Below the pieces are notes generated by a model that worked only from the letters and a program-made list of their open reading frames with translations, was not told where the DNA came from and made no database searches. Below are positions 35,134 to 46,174 of a stretch of DNA of 64,000 nt, piece after piece. The position numbers and the translations under genes were made by a program. Numbering within the stretch: the stretch's first letter is position 1; the number at the start of each line of letters is the position of its first letter. This stretch comes from Rhodoferax sp. (GTDB lineage Bacteria; Pseudomonadota; Gammaproteobacteria; Burkholderiales; Burkholderiaceae_C): NCBI RefSeq assembly GCF_023700745.1, contig NZ_JAMPYG010000001.1, forward strand, positions 62,001 through 126,000. The letters are read 5' to 3'.

Positions 35134-36402
35134 TCAGTTGGAAATGATTTGTGCCTGCAGCTCAGGCGGGCTTTTGTGGGCCATGTACTCGGAGGCGCGC
35201 ACTTCAGTCAGGTACATCCAGATCAACGACACCCAGACCACGCCATACATCAACATGAAGGAACTGGAACGGATGCCGGTCAGGTCGACCAGGGCACCGA
35301 ACATGATGGGCAGAATGAAGCCCCCCAGGCCACCCGCCAGACCCACGATGCCACTGATGGTGCCGATGTTGTCGGGATAGTCGTCGCTGATGTATTTGAA
35401 GACGCTGGCCTTACCAAATGCCATGGCAATGCCCAGGATGAACATCAAACCGGTGAACATGTAGACGTTCAGGCCGAGATGAAAACTTTGCGGCCCATTC
35501 ACGGTCATGATGGTGAAATCGGTCTGCGGGTAGCTCAGCAGGAACAGGCAGATCCAGCACACCCATAACACCCACCAGGTCACGCTGTGGGCGCCGTATT
35601 TGTCCGATAACCAGCCACCGACAGCACGCAGGACACCGCCTGGCAAAGAGAAACAGGCGGCCAGCAGTGCAGCGATGCGGATGTCGAGACCAAACTCGCC
35701 CACGTAGTACTGCACCATCCAGAGTGACAGGGCGACATAGCCGCCAAAAACGATGCTGTAGTACTGGCAGTACTTGATGACCTTGGGGTCTTTCAGCGAT
35801 TTGAGCTGGTCGCTGAATTTGACGTGGCTGGGGACCAGGTGCGTTGGATCGCTGTGGCTGAAAAACCAGAACAGGCCAACTGTACCCAGCATGATGGCGG
35901 CGTACACCTGGGGCACCATGGTCCAGCCAAAACCCACCACCAGGGCAGGCGCCAGAAATTTGTTGACGGCAGAGCCCGAATTGCCCGCACCATAAATCCC
36001 CATGGCGAAACCCTGCTGGTTCTTGGGAAACCAGCGTGCTACATAAGGGGTGCCCACTGAAAACGATCCGCCTGCCAGGCCGACAAACAGGCCGATGACC
36101 AGGAAATGCCAGTAGGCGGTGGCGTAACTCATCAGCCAGATGGCCGGCACCGTGGAGGCCATCAGCAAGGTCATCACGATACGACCGCCAAACTTGTCAG
36201 TCCAGATGCCCAGCGGCACCCGGATGAGCGAACCGGTCAGTACCGGCATGGCGGTCAACAAACCGAATTCGGTGGCGTTGAGGCCGAGGGTTTTCTTGAT
36301 TGGAATGCCAATCACGGCAAACATCATCCACACCATGAAACACACGGTGAAGGCGAAGGTGCTGACGATCAGCACGGAGAGGGCTTGCCCTTTCTTGGTC
36401 AT
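35134..36402 (-). CDS. narK1: Nitrate/nitrite transporter, NarK1 type (MFS)
   Basis: A 422-residue MFS protein with 12 helices; signature segments GLAGGSFSVGTPYVARWFP (about 110) and GAGNSGSAVNKF (about 145). It is the first gene of narK1-narK2-narGHJI-ppiC. ATG 36402 is chosen because CAGGAGT lies 8 bp ahead and the family begins around MTKKGQALSVLI; upstream in-frame codons lack these features. The promoter region is 36403-36560. Confidence 0.9.
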   Translation of the reverse strand: MTKKGQALSVLIVSTFAFTVCFMVWMMFAVIGIPIKKTLGLNATEFGLLTAMPVLTGSLIRVPLGIWTDKFGGRIVMTLLMASTVPAIWLMSYATAYWHFLVIGLFVGLAGGSFSVGTPYVARWFPKNQQGFAMGIYGAGNSGSAVNKFLAPALVVGFGWTMVPQVYAAIMLGTVGLFWFFSHSDPTHLVPSHVKFSDQLKSLKDPKVIKYCQYYSIVFGGYVALSLWMVQYYVGEFGLDIRIAALLAACFSLPGGVLRAVGGWLSDKYGAHSVTWWVLWVCWICLFLLSYPQTDFTIMTVNGPQSFHLGLNVYMFTGLMFILGIAMAFGKASVFKYISDDYPDNIGTISGIVGLAGGLGGFILPIMFGALVDLTGIRSSSFMLMYGVVWVSLIWMYLTEVRASEYMAHKSPPELQAQIISN

Positions 36403-36513
36403 GTCAAAGACTCCTGTTGAATGGCAAGACTGTAGATTTAGTTGGGACTTCGCGGTATCCCTCTGTGGAACCTGTTGCGTCATTCAGTGGAACTATGGGT
36501 GAGGCATCGTCCC

Positions 36514-36529
36514 TAGTTCTTAAGAACTA
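36514..36529. repeat. 16-bp palindrome between narK1 and the nor operon
   Basis: TAGTTCTTAAGAACTA is a perfect 16-bp palindrome. It is 112 bp upstream of narK1 and 84 bp upstream of the DUF2249 gene, within the shared divergent promoter region. GAACTAT occurs again 20 bp to the left. It does not match FNR, NarL or NsrR consensus sites, so the binding factor is unknown. Confidence 0.5.
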
Positions 36530-36568
36530 TTGGCAAGATTCTGGAGCTATTCTTTGTTGAAAGGCTAA

Positions 36569-36591
36569 TTGATTCATATACAATGAATCTT
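36569..36591. promoter_or_regulatory. NsrR operator ahead of the nor operon
   Basis: A 23-bp imperfect palindrome with arms TTGATTCATA and AATGAATCTT around a short centre. Read on the minus strand it follows the NsrR pattern AAGATGYATTT-N-AAATRCATCTT at 16 of 22 positions, with arms in the correct 3-bp central spacing. It is 22 bp before the DUF2249 start codon, well placed for repression. NsrR itself is encoded at 62584-63063. Confidence 0.65.
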
Positions 36592-36612
36592 TAAATTTAA
36601 TTGGAGACATCC

Positions 36613-36873
36613 ATGAGTTCTTGTGCGACCGGTCATGTGACCCCTGAGGCGATTTACCCTTTTGACGCGCGCGGTGTTGCCAAACGCTTCCGTCATGCCG
36701 CGATTTTTGGTGCGCTGGATGCGCTCCAAGCCGGTGAAACCATGCGTTTTTGCAATGACCATGACCCGATTCCTTTGTTGCATCAACTGGGCGCCCGTTA
36801 CGGTGAGGCGGTATCCATCCAGTACGTGCAGCGCGAACCTGGTGCCATCGTGATTGATTTTTCGCGAAATTGA
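36613..36873 (+). CDS. DUF2249 family protein
   Basis: An 86-residue protein with the DUF2249 pattern: DARGVAKRFRHAAIFGALDAL, then FCNDHDPIPLLHQL and a final strand IVIDF. Members are small SirA/TusA-like proteins often encoded near NO-reductase or hemerythrin genes; their biochemical role is not settled. GGAG lies 6 bp before the ATG at 36613. It is the first gene behind the NsrR-type operator and lies 77 bp before norC, so it is probably induced by NO together with NOR. Confidence 0.82.
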   Translation: MSSCATGHVTPEAIYPFDARGVAKRFRHAAIFGALDALQAGETMRFCNDHDPIPLLHQLGARYGEAVSIQYVQREPGAIVIDFSRN

Positions 36874-36950
36874 CGACACCGAGGCAGACCCAGGAATTTT
36901 CAAACAGGTTTGTCCCCTTTTCCATCCACCCATTTCAGGATTTTCACAAG

Positions 36951-38865
<1,915 letters not shown>

Positions 38866-38875
38866 GTCCGAGCGC

Positions 38876-39664
38876 ATGTCAACACTTCCGTTTTATGCTG
38901 AGCAGGCCGGTGAATGCAGCTTGTTCGAGCATGCCTGGCGCAAGCAATTGCCACTGCTCATCAAGGGCCCCACGGGGTGCGGCAAGACCCGCTTTGTCGA
39001 GCACATGGCGGCGCGTCTGGGGCGGCCGCTGGTCACCGTGTCATGCCATGATGACCTGAGTGCGGCCGATCTGGTCGGTCGCTTTCTGATTGGTAACGGC
39101 AGCACGCAGTGGTCGGACGGGCCGCTGGCCCGTGCCGTTCGTCTGGGCGCCATTTGTTACCTTGATGAGGTGGTCGAAGCGCGCAAGGACACCACGGTGG
39201 TGCTGCACCCGCTGGCCGATGACCGGCGCATTTTGCCGATCGAACGCACGGGTGAAGAGCTGGCGGCGCCGCCCGAGTTCATGCTGGTGATCTCGTACAA
39301 CCCAGGCTACCAGAATCTGCTCAAAGGGCTTAAGCCCAGCACGCGCCAGCGTTTTGTCAGCCTGAGCATGAACTACCCCACCCCGCAAGTCGAGGTGGAC
39401 ATTGTGCGCAATGAAACCGGCATTTCCGAGGCGCAGGCCAAACAGCTGGTGCAGTTGGCCAAGGCCTTGCGTTCGCTGACCGAGCACGACCTGGAAGAAA
39501 CGGCCAGCACCCGTTTGCTGGTGTCGGCAGGGCGCCTGATTGCGTCCGGACTTCCTCTGCAAACCGCTTGTCAGGCGGCCATCATTGATGCGCTCACCGA
39601 TGACATTGCCACGGCGCAGGCCCTGGCTGAAGTGGTGCGTGCCTTGTTTGGCGAAGCCGCATGA
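38876..39664 (+). CDS. norQ: NorQ, MoxR-type AAA+ ATPase
   Basis: A 262-residue AAA+ protein with Walker A GPTGCGKT (about residue 33), Walker B-like ICYLDEV (about 92) and the sensor region VISYNPGYQ. NorQ works with the VWA protein NorD to insert the non-heme iron FeB into NorB. The stop overlaps the next gene by 4 bp. Confidence 0.93.
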   Translation: MSTLPFYAEQAGECSLFEHAWRKQLPLLIKGPTGCGKTRFVEHMAARLGRPLVTVSCHDDLSAADLVGRFLIGNGSTQWSDGPLARAVRLGAICYLDEVVEARKDTTVVLHPLADDRRILPIERTGEELAAPPEFMLVISYNPGYQNLLKGLKPSTRQRFVSLSMNYPTPQVEVDIVRNETGISEAQAKQLVQLAKALRSLTEHDLEETASTRLLVSAGRLIASGLPLQTACQAAIIDALTDDIATAQALAEVVRALFGEAA

Positions 39665-40602
39665 ATCCAGCCAGAATGCAGCGCTGGCGCTTGCTGACGC
39701 AGACCGGGTTTTTTGCCCTGTTCGTGCTGGCTCCCGCGCTCAACCTGTTGCGTTTTGACGTAACAGACACCCAGCTCTGGTTTTTGGGGCAACGCTGGTC
39801 GCTTGGAATAGATGCGCTGGCCAATGGGGAAATCGACGCGACGGCCGCCGCATGGCAAATTGTCCTGCGTGCCTTTGTGCCCGGATTGCTGGTTGTTGCC
39901 GTGTTTCTGGGCGTGGCCTACCGTTATGGTCGGCTGTACTGCGGCTGGCTGTGTCCGCACTTCTCGATGGTAGAGGGGCTCAACAAGCTGCTGCACCGGG
40001 CCTGCGGCAAATTGAGCCTCTGGGACAAAAGCCCCACACCCAGACCGGGCGCCAAATCCGATGCCCGCTGGTGGCCGCTGTTTGGCCTGAGCTGTGCCCT
40101 GATGGGCTTTGTCTGGGCCATCACGCTGCTCACCTATCTGCTGCCGCCCACGGTGATCTGGGGTGGTTTGATCGAAGGCACATTGACGCCCAATCAAACC
40201 CGTTTCCTGCTGATTGCCAGCACGCTTTTTACCCTGGAATTTGCCTTTGCCCGGCACCTGTTTTGCCGTTTTGGCTGTGCCGTGGGTTTGTTCCAGAGCC
40301 TGGCCTGGATGGCCAACCCCAAGGGCATGGTGGTGGCCTTTGCCCGGGAACGGGCGCGCGAGTGCAAAACCTGCGACGCACCGCGCGGTTCCGCCTGTGA
40401 CAACGCCTGTCCGATGCGCCTGAACCCGCGCAACATCAAACGCATGATGTTTTCCTGTGTGCAATGCGGCCAGTGTTTGACGGCATGTGACAGCACCCAG
40501 CAAGCCCAGCAGCGCACCCCCACACTGGAATGGCAAGTGGGCGTGGACGCTTTGCGTGAAACCTTGCGCCAACGTCAGCGCGAACAAGCGGAGCACCCCT
40601 GA
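39661..40602 (+). CDS. NapH/CcoG-like membrane protein with two [4Fe-4S] clusters
   Basis: A 313-residue membrane protein placed between norQ and norD. Helices lie at about 12-30, 60-85, 135-160 and 180-200. The motifs YCGWLCPH and CRFGCAVG match those of NapH, NosR and CcoG. Two ferredoxin-type sets follow: CKTCDAPRGSACDNACP and CVQCGQCLTACD. It overlaps norQ by 4 bp and shares one base with norD, so it is co-translated with the NOR maturation pair. A role in reducing iron or another centre for NorB assembly is possible; alternatively it feeds electrons from the ferredoxin encoded downstream. No standard gene name is known to me. Confidence 0.82.
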   Translation: MNPARMQRWRLLTQTGFFALFVLAPALNLLRFDVTDTQLWFLGQRWSLGIDALANGEIDATAAAWQIVLRAFVPGLLVVAVFLGVAYRYGRLYCGWLCPHFSMVEGLNKLLHRACGKLSLWDKSPTPRPGAKSDARWWPLFGLSCALMGFVWAITLLTYLLPPTVIWGGLIEGTLTPNQTRFLLIASTLFTLEFAFARHLFCRFGCAVGLFQSLAWMANPKGMVVAFARERARECKTCDAPRGSACDNACPMRLNPRNIKRMMFSCVQCGQCLTACDSTQQAQQRTPTLEWQVGVDALRETLRQRQREQAEHP

Positions 40603-42434
40603 TGGAAGAAATGGTTGGCCACTGGTGGCACCAGGCCATCACCAGAGTGACGCGGCAGCATCACCCGGCTGCGGCGGTGCAGTTGCAGGACATGCAAAAA
40701 GCCATTGGCATTTTTTTCCGCGCAGCGGGTGGCCCTGCCGCGCTGCGGTTTTCCCCTGCCTCCATGCAGGCAGTGGGCGGCCAGCGGCACTGGCTGCAAA
40801 AACTGGCAGGCAGCGGCCAACGCGCGGATACCGCCCAGATGGAGTCGGATGTCCTGGCGCTTCCCGCCACCTTGGCCGTGTTTGATGACGCGCAACTCAA
40901 TCGTGACCTGTACCTGTGGCTGGCCATGCTGTCGGCGTTTTTCGTCTCTAACGGTGACTGGATCATCGACAACCAGCGTGCCAGCCAGGCAGCCCTGGCG
41001 CAGTTCCCGGGCTTTGCCGCCAGGTACCAGGCGCTCTTGCAAGCCCATCTGGCGCAACGCCCCAATCCGGTTCATATGACGGGTGCGGGCGCGCAGGCAG
41101 AAGCCGCCGTGCAAGCCGCCTTGAAAGGGCAGGGCAGTGCGCAGCTCGCCTGCCAGCCCCAGGATGTCGCAGCGGTCTGGCTCTGGCTCAGCGCGCCAGC
41201 GACAGACTCCCAGGCTGGAAATCGCCCAGCCAATGACAAAGCAGCCGAGGCGCGGGAGCACCCGGCTGCACTCACCAACAAACAACGCCGCCGCACTCAG
41301 GCCACGTCGCACGAACAAAGCCGCAACGCCATGGTGTTGCCGTTTCGCGCCGAGGCGTTGATGTCGTGGAGCGAAATGGTCCATGTCAACCGCAGTTCTG
41401 ACGACGAAGAAGACGGCAATGCCCTCAACGCGGCCAACGACATGGACAAGCTCTCGGTCGCTCCCGATGGGCAGACGCTGGCCTCGCGCGTTAAATTTGA
41501 CCTGGATTTGCCCAGCAGCAGTGCCGACGACACGCCTTTGGGCGAGGGCATGAAATTTCCCGAATGGGACTATCGGCGCGCCGTGCTGCAGCCAGACCAT
41601 TGCCTGGTGCAGGTGATGCAGGCGCAGCATTGCCGGCCCTTCCTCCCTTCAACGGCCCTGCGACTCACGGCCCGGCGCTTGCGCCGCCGCCTGGAAACCC
41701 TGCGCGATGCCCCACGCGCGGTGCATGGCCAGGACAGCGGTGATACGCTTGATTTGGACGCCTGGGTGCGCTTTCACGCCGACCAGCTGGACAACACCAC
41801 AGCTTGCAGCGACACGCCGCCCATCTACACCCGCCGGGCCCGGCTGGACCGCAGCCTGGCCACGCTGCTGCTGGCCGACTTGTCCTTGTCCACCGACGCC
41901 TATGCCACAGCCCAGGAACGTGTCATTGATGTGATTCGGGACGCGCTGTTTGTGTTTGGTGAGGCGCTAAACGCAGCAGGTGACCCATTCGCCATCTGGG
42001 GCTTCAGCTCGGTGCGCCGGCAGCATGTGCGCATGCAGCACCTCAAAACCTTTGATGAGCGTTGGAGCGATGCAAGTCGTGCCCGGGTTGGGGCCATCAA
42101 ACCCGGCTATTACACCCGTATGGGCGCGGCCATTCGCCATGCCACCGGGCAATTGGCCGAGCGTCCCGAGCACAAGCGACTGCTGATGCTGCTCACCGAC
42201 GGCAAACCCAACGACCTGGACGTCTACGAGGGCCGCTACGGTCTGGAAGACACGCGCCAGGCGGTGCGCGAGGCGCACGCGGCGGGACTCATCCCGTTTT
42301 GCGTCACCATTGACGAAAAAGCACATGACTACCTGCCCATGCTGTTTGGCCAGAATGGTTATGCCATGGTACGCCAGCCGCAAGACCTGGTCAGGCAACT
42401 CACGCAGGCCTGGGCCACGCTGTCACGCCAGTGA
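40602..42434 (+). CDS. norD: NorD, VWA-domain NO reductase maturation protein
   Basis: A 610-residue cytoplasmic protein. The C-terminal von Willebrand A domain (about 425-605) has the MIDAS motif DLSLST and the later LTDGKPND. The N-terminal part is helical, and a low-complexity acidic stretch is seen near 265-280 (SSDDEEDGN). It partners NorQ to mature NorB. ATG begins on the last base of the previous stop codon. Confidence 0.92.
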   Translation: MEEMVGHWWHQAITRVTRQHHPAAAVQLQDMQKAIGIFFRAAGGPAALRFSPASMQAVGGQRHWLQKLAGSGQRADTAQMESDVLALPATLAVFDDAQLNRDLYLWLAMLSAFFVSNGDWIIDNQRASQAALAQFPGFAARYQALLQAHLAQRPNPVHMTGAGAQAEAAVQAALKGQGSAQLACQPQDVAAVWLWLSAPATDSQAGNRPANDKAAEAREHPAALTNKQRRRTQATSHEQSRNAMVLPFRAEALMSWSEMVHVNRSSDDEEDGNALNAANDMDKLSVAPDGQTLASRVKFDLDLPSSSADDTPLGEGMKFPEWDYRRAVLQPDHCLVQVMQAQHCRPFLPSTALRLTARRLRRRLETLRDAPRAVHGQDSGDTLDLDAWVRFHADQLDNTTACSDTPPIYTRRARLDRSLATLLLADLSLSTDAYATAQERVIDVIRDALFVFGEALNAAGDPFAIWGFSSVRRQHVRMQHLKTFDERWSDASRARVGAIKPGYYTRMGAAIRHATGQLAERPEHKRLLMLLTDGKPNDLDVYEGRYGLEDTRQAVREAHAAGLIPFCVTIDEKAHDYLPMLFGQNGYAMVRQPQDLVRQLTQAWATLSRQ

Positions 42435-42473
42435 GGATAGAGATGATGACGGTAAAAATACAGGAGTATTGAT

Positions 42474-42797
42474 ATGACTTTTGTTGTGACTGAATCGTGC
42501 ATTCGCTGTAAATACACCGACTGTGTCGATGTGTGCCCGGTGGATGCTTTTCGCGAAGGCACCAATTTTCTGGTGATTGATCCTGACGATTGCATTGATT
42601 GCGCCGTGTGTGTACCAGAGTGCCCGGTCAATGCCATTTATGCGGAAGAAGACGTGCCTGCCAGCCAGCAGGATTTCATTGCACTCAATGCTGAACTTGC
42701 GCCCCAATGGAAACCGATCACGAAAACCAAGGCGGCACTGCCCGATGCCGACGATTGGGCCAAGCTGGTGGACAAGCGCGCGGAACTCAAGCGGTGA
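42474..42797 (+). CDS. fdxA: Seven-iron ferredoxin, FdxA type
   Basis: A 107-residue [3Fe-4S][4Fe-4S] ferredoxin: [16 protein letters not shown] (the 3Fe site plus one Cys) and [14 protein letters not shown], with the extended C-terminus of FdxA. AGGAG precedes the ATG by 7 bp. It lies 39 bp after norD and its stop overlaps norE by one base. Unusual in a nor operon; it may be the electron donor for the NapH-like protein three genes upstream in function, though only two upstream in order. Confidence 0.92.
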   Translation: MTFVVTESCIRCKYTDCVDVCPVDAFREGTNFLVIDPDDCIDCAVCVPECPVNAIYAEEDVPASQQDFIALNAELAPQWKPITKTKAALPDADDWAKLVDKRAELKR

Positions 42798-43396
42798 TGC
42801 CAGGTGCATTGGCCCGGCCATTGCCGGCCCAGGTGTCTGACACGCGCCATCTGGCGGGTGATCTGGCAGTCTGGCTGATCATTCTGGCCGAATTGCTGGC
42901 GTTTGGGATTCTTTTCCTGTCCTATGCCTTTGCCCGGACGTTTGATGTGGCGCTGTTCAACGCCTCACAAAGCACGCTCGATTTGAATTCTGGCGCGATC
43001 AACACGGCTTTGTTGATTAGCGGGAGCTGGTGCGTGGTGCGCGCTGTAGAGGCCGTCAAGCATGACGCGTCAACGGCGGGCGCGCGCTGGCTGCTGGCCG
43101 CCCTGGCCTGCGGCAGTGGTTTTGTGCTCATCAAGCTGATGGAATTCTCTGCCAAGGCGCAGGCGGGCATTGATTTGTCAACGAACACCTTTTACATGTT
43201 CTACATTTTGTTGACAGGGTTCCACTTTTTTCATGTTCTGGCGGCCATGGTCTTTTTGATAATCCTGCTGGTCAAGACCCGTGCCGGCCGCTACGGAAAA
43301 CACAATCACCATGCCCTGGAGACGGGTGCTGCCTTTTGGCACATGGTGGACTTGCTGTGGATCGTGTTGTTCCCCTTGATTTACGTGATGCGCTGA
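42797..43396 (+). CDS. norE: NorE, cytochrome c oxidase subunit III-like protein
   Basis: A 199-residue membrane protein with five helices, related to COX3 (LAVWLIILAELLAFG, FYMFYILLTGFHFFHVL, ALETGAAFWHMVDLLW). NorE increases NOR activity or stability in other denitrifiers but is not part of the core enzyme. The start at 42797 overlaps the fdxA stop by one base; the open frame upstream runs within fdxA. Confidence 0.88.
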   Translation: MPGALARPLPAQVSDTRHLAGDLAVWLIILAELLAFGILFLSYAFARTFDVALFNASQSTLDLNSGAINTALLISGSWCVVRAVEAVKHDASTAGARWLLAALACGSGFVLIKLMEFSAKAQAGIDLSTNTFYMFYILLTGFHFFHVLAAMVFLIILLVKTRAGRYGKHNHHALETGAAFWHMVDLLWIVLFPLIYVMR

Positions 43397-43408
43397 AGCC
43401 AAACCAAC

Positions 43409-43678
43409 ATGTTCAAATTTTCAACCAATGCCCTCTGGCTGCTGTTGCTGATCGCCACCGGTTTCACTTATTGGCTGGGGGAGTCCGGGCAGTTGACTCA
43501 CGCCAGCATGGTGCCGGTGTTCCTCATTTTCGGCTTTTCGTTTTTCAAGGGCGCGGCTGTCATCATGGACTTTATGGCCTTGCGCCATGCCCCCGTGCTG
43601 TGGCGCAACATGCTGCTGGGTTGGCTGGTTTTTGTCACCAGCATGATCCTGCTGGCTTACTGGATTGGCTTGCGTTGA
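43409..43678 (+). CDS. norF: NorF-like small membrane protein
   Basis: An 89-residue protein with three helices, of the cytochrome c oxidase subunit IV/NorF type (GFSFFKGAAVIMDFMALRHA is the conserved part). It follows norE by 12 bp and ends the plus-strand operon. Likely an accessory of NOR assembly or activity. Confidence 0.82.
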   Translation: MFKFSTNALWLLLLIATGFTYWLGESGQLTHASMVPVFLIFGFSFFKGAAVIMDFMALRHAPVLWRNMLLGWLVFVTSMILLAYWIGLR

Positions 43679-43682
43679 TACA

Positions 43683-43721
43683 GCCGTGAATGGTGTGTGG
43701 AGAACACAACGAGCTCACGGC
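43683..43721. terminator. Hairpin between convergent norF and lacI-type gene
   Basis: GCCGTGA and TCACGGC form a perfect 7-bp stem with a nested GTGT/ACAC. There is no T tract on either side, so it is at best a weak or factor-assisted terminator serving both convergent transcripts. Confidence 0.35.
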
Positions 43722-43731
43722 GAGGTTCATG

Positions 43732-44757
43732 TCAATGCGGCGACGCTAGGTTCTTGAGGCTGCCTCTGAGAATCAACTTTGTGGGTAGCGTCGTGGCGTT
43801 TGGGATCTGCTCGCCTTCAATGAGGCTGACAATGCTGCGGGCCGCGTGAATCCCAATTTCAAGGTTGGGAACGTGGACGGTGGTCAGTGGGGGTTGGACC
43901 AGGCTGGCCAATTCAATGTCATCGGATCCCGTGATGGACAGGTCCTCGGGCACGGAGATGCTCAGTGCCCGGCATTCAGCGAGAGCTCCCACCGCTTGCA
44001 AGTCTGTGCCACAGATCAACACAGAGGGTCGCTCATGACTTGCCATCAGCGTGTGCAGGGCCTGCCTACCGCCTTCGAATGTGAAAGGCTGCTCAATGAT
44101 CCACTCGGGTTTTAACTTGAGTCCTACCCTTTGCAGCGCAGCTTGGACCCCAGCGATACGCGCCCGGACGCGCTCGTTTCGGTAAGACAGTCCGGGGCAA
44201 ATCGCGATCTGCGTATGGCCATGGTCTATGACCACCTGCGCCATGTTCAAGGCCGATTCGTAATAGGAAATGCCCACACACGGCCGACTGCTCGCTTCGT
44301 CGATCGACCAAGTCAGCACATAGGGCAACCGGTACTGGCCCAGCAATTCAAACACCGCATCGTCGTGATCGGTTCCCACCAATACGACGCCATCCACGCC
44401 ACGCTCGACAATGGTACGCAGCAGACCCAGTTCTCGTTCGGGGCGGTATTCGTGACTGGCAACCAGCAGCTGGTACCCCAGGCTCCACAGTGTCTGTTGA
44501 AACGACTGGATCGACACCGCGAAAATCGGGTTCTCCAGAGTAGGGTAAATCGCCGCAATCATTCTGGTCTTGCGCGAGGCCAGCGCACGAGCGGAACCAT
44601 TTCGAACATATCCCAGTTGATCCACGGCACGTAACACCCGTTCCAGAGTAGCCGGCTTGAGGTTATCAGGTACCGACAATGCGCGCGATGCGCTGCCCAG
44701 GGAAACACCGGCAAGTCGCGCAACGTCTTCGAGGGTAGGGCGGGAGGGAGCGGTCAT
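43732..44757 (-). CDS. LacI family transcriptional regulator
   Basis: A 341-residue repressor: an N-terminal HTH (LEDVARLAGVSLGSASRAL) and a periplasmic-binding-like effector domain from about 65. ATG 44757 is used since the HTH starts right after it; upstream codons read a different, unrelated N-terminus. The local palindromes TGAAGCGCTTCA at 47480, 47545, 58477 and 58542 have the form and central CG typical of LacI/GalR operators, so this protein is the likely binder. Effector unknown. No such palindrome is seen at its own promoter. Confidence 0.9.
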   Translation of the reverse strand: MTAPSRPTLEDVARLAGVSLGSASRALSVPDNLKPATLERVLRAVDQLGYVRNGSARALASRKTRMIAAIYPTLENPIFAVSIQSFQQTLWSLGYQLLVASHEYRPERELGLLRTIVERGVDGVVLVGTDHDDAVFELLGQYRLPYVLTWSIDEASSRPCVGISYYESALNMAQVVIDHGHTQIAICPGLSYRNERVRARIAGVQAALQRVGLKLKPEWIIEQPFTFEGGRQALHTLMASHERPSVLICGTDLQAVGALAECRALSISVPEDLSITGSDDIELASLVQPPLTTVHVPNLEIGIHAARSIVSLIEGEQIPNATTLPTKLILRGSLKNLASPH

Positions 44758-44910
44758 ATAGTCAGAAAGCCAATTGGGTATGCGGACACGCGACACTTTA
44801 AATTCAATGATATTACCGGACCCAGTCTGTAGCGTTTTCCACGACCGCTGGCACAAGCCCGCAGATGTTGCTGAAACTTGGCATGCGCGTCGGCCGATAG
44901 GCCGCAGGTA

Positions 44911-46065
44911 TCAGAAGGCGGCCTGATAGATGGCCAGCACATCGTCGTATCCGAGGGCTCTGGGGTTGTGGTCCAACAGGCGTTGCACTTTCATCGCCTC
45001 CTGGGTCAGCATGGGCAAATCGTCCTGGCGAATGCCGGCTTGGTTCAACGTTTGGGCGTAAGGCATGCTGGCTACCCGGTCCGCAACCGCCTGTACAAAC
45101 GCGGCGGCGGCGTGAGGGTCGTCGGCAGTCGCCAGCTCGGGCAGGATTGCCCTGCCCATGGCTGCGTACAGGGTCTGAGCGGCCGGCAGGTTGAATCGAA
45201 GCACATGGGGCAGCACCAATGAATTAGATAAGCCGTGCGGCAAGTGGTAATGCCCACCGAGCGGGTAAGCCAGGGCATGCACTGCGCCGACCGATGCGTT
45301 GGCAAACGCCATGCCTGCCAACAAAGAGCCGAACAACATTTGTTCGCGGGCCTCAAAGTTTTGACCGTCACCTACCGCAGTGGGCAGGTGGGTGTACAGC
45401 GTCTGCAAGGCTTTGATGGCCAAGGTGTCGGAAAGGGGATTTTTTTTCAGCCTTGTGGTGTATGCCTCGATCGCATGAACCATCGCATCGACCCCCGTCA
45501 TGGCCGTAATTGAAGGTGGTAAGCCGATAGTCAATTCCGCATCCAGCAGGGCTAGGTCCGGCAATAATAAAGGTGACACGACGGTTTTCTTCTCGTGACT
45601 CGGCGTGGTGATGACCGAAACCGCAGTTACCTCAGAGCCGGTGCCAGCCGTGGTCGGCATCTGAATCAGCGGAAATCTCGGCCCACGGGCCAGTCCAACT
45701 CCGTAAATACTTTCCAGTGCCTGGGGTGTGCATGCCATCAACGCTACCAGTTTTGCGGTGTCCAGTGAGCTTCCACCGCCAAAGCCAACCACGCCGTTTG
45801 CGCCGACGGAGCGGGCCATCTCAACGGCCTGCTGAACACATGTTTCGGGCGGATCGGCTTGCACTTCGGCAAACACAGACACTTTGACCGCAACCGAGTC
45901 CAGGGCGGCAAGCACCGTTGCCGTCAAGCCGTTCTCATGGAGCCCGGCGTCGGTCACCAGCAGGACATGGGTGACGCCGAGCTTACAAGCCCATTGGCCT
46001 AACTGTTTAACGCCACCGGCATGGCAAACGATGCGTGGTGTGGTTTCAAACTGTAATGGAGACAT
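44911..46065 (-). CDS. Iron-containing alcohol dehydrogenase
   Basis: A 384-residue group III (iron) dehydrogenase. NAD-binding GFGGGSSLDTAK is near residue 80, with the family block MPTTAGTGSE. Metal ligands are visible as D and H in GVDAMVHAIEAY and two His in GAVHALAYPLGGHYHLPHG. ATG 46065 matches the family N-terminus. It lies between the LacI-type gene and a binding-protein gene; a terminator at 46175-46214 may separate it from the latter, so it could be transcribed on its own. It could oxidise an alcohol or reduce an aldehyde; the substrate is unknown. Confidence 0.88.
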   Translation of the reverse strand: MSPLQFETTPRIVCHAGGVKQLGQWACKLGVTHVLLVTDAGLHENGLTATVLAALDSVAVKVSVFAEVQADPPETCVQQAVEMARSVGANGVVGFGGGSSLDTAKLVALMACTPQALESIYGVGLARGPRFPLIQMPTTAGTGSEVTAVSVITTPSHEKKTVVSPLLLPDLALLDAELTIGLPPSITAMTGVDAMVHAIEAYTTRLKKNPLSDTLAIKALQTLYTHLPTAVGDGQNFEAREQMLFGSLLAGMAFANASVGAVHALAYPLGGHYHLPHGLSNSLVLPHVLRFNLPAAQTLYAAMGRAILPELATADDPHAAAAFVQAVADRVASMPYAQTLNQAGIRQDDLPMLTQEAMKVQRLLDHNPRALGYDDVLAIYQAAF

Positions 46066-46174
46066 AAGTTTAAATATTGGATGTGGCGTTACGCATAGCC
46101 ACCGTGACAAAAATTTGAATTCGTGCATCTGCCGACAGCATTGACCGAATGACGTAGCGCTGCATCAAGACGCC

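Noticed and set aside
36403..36560. NarL heptamers and FNR box in the narK1 promoter
   Set aside because: Expected from biology, but only poor matches (for example ATGGGTG and TTGCG-N4-TTCAG) were seen; not reported as sites.
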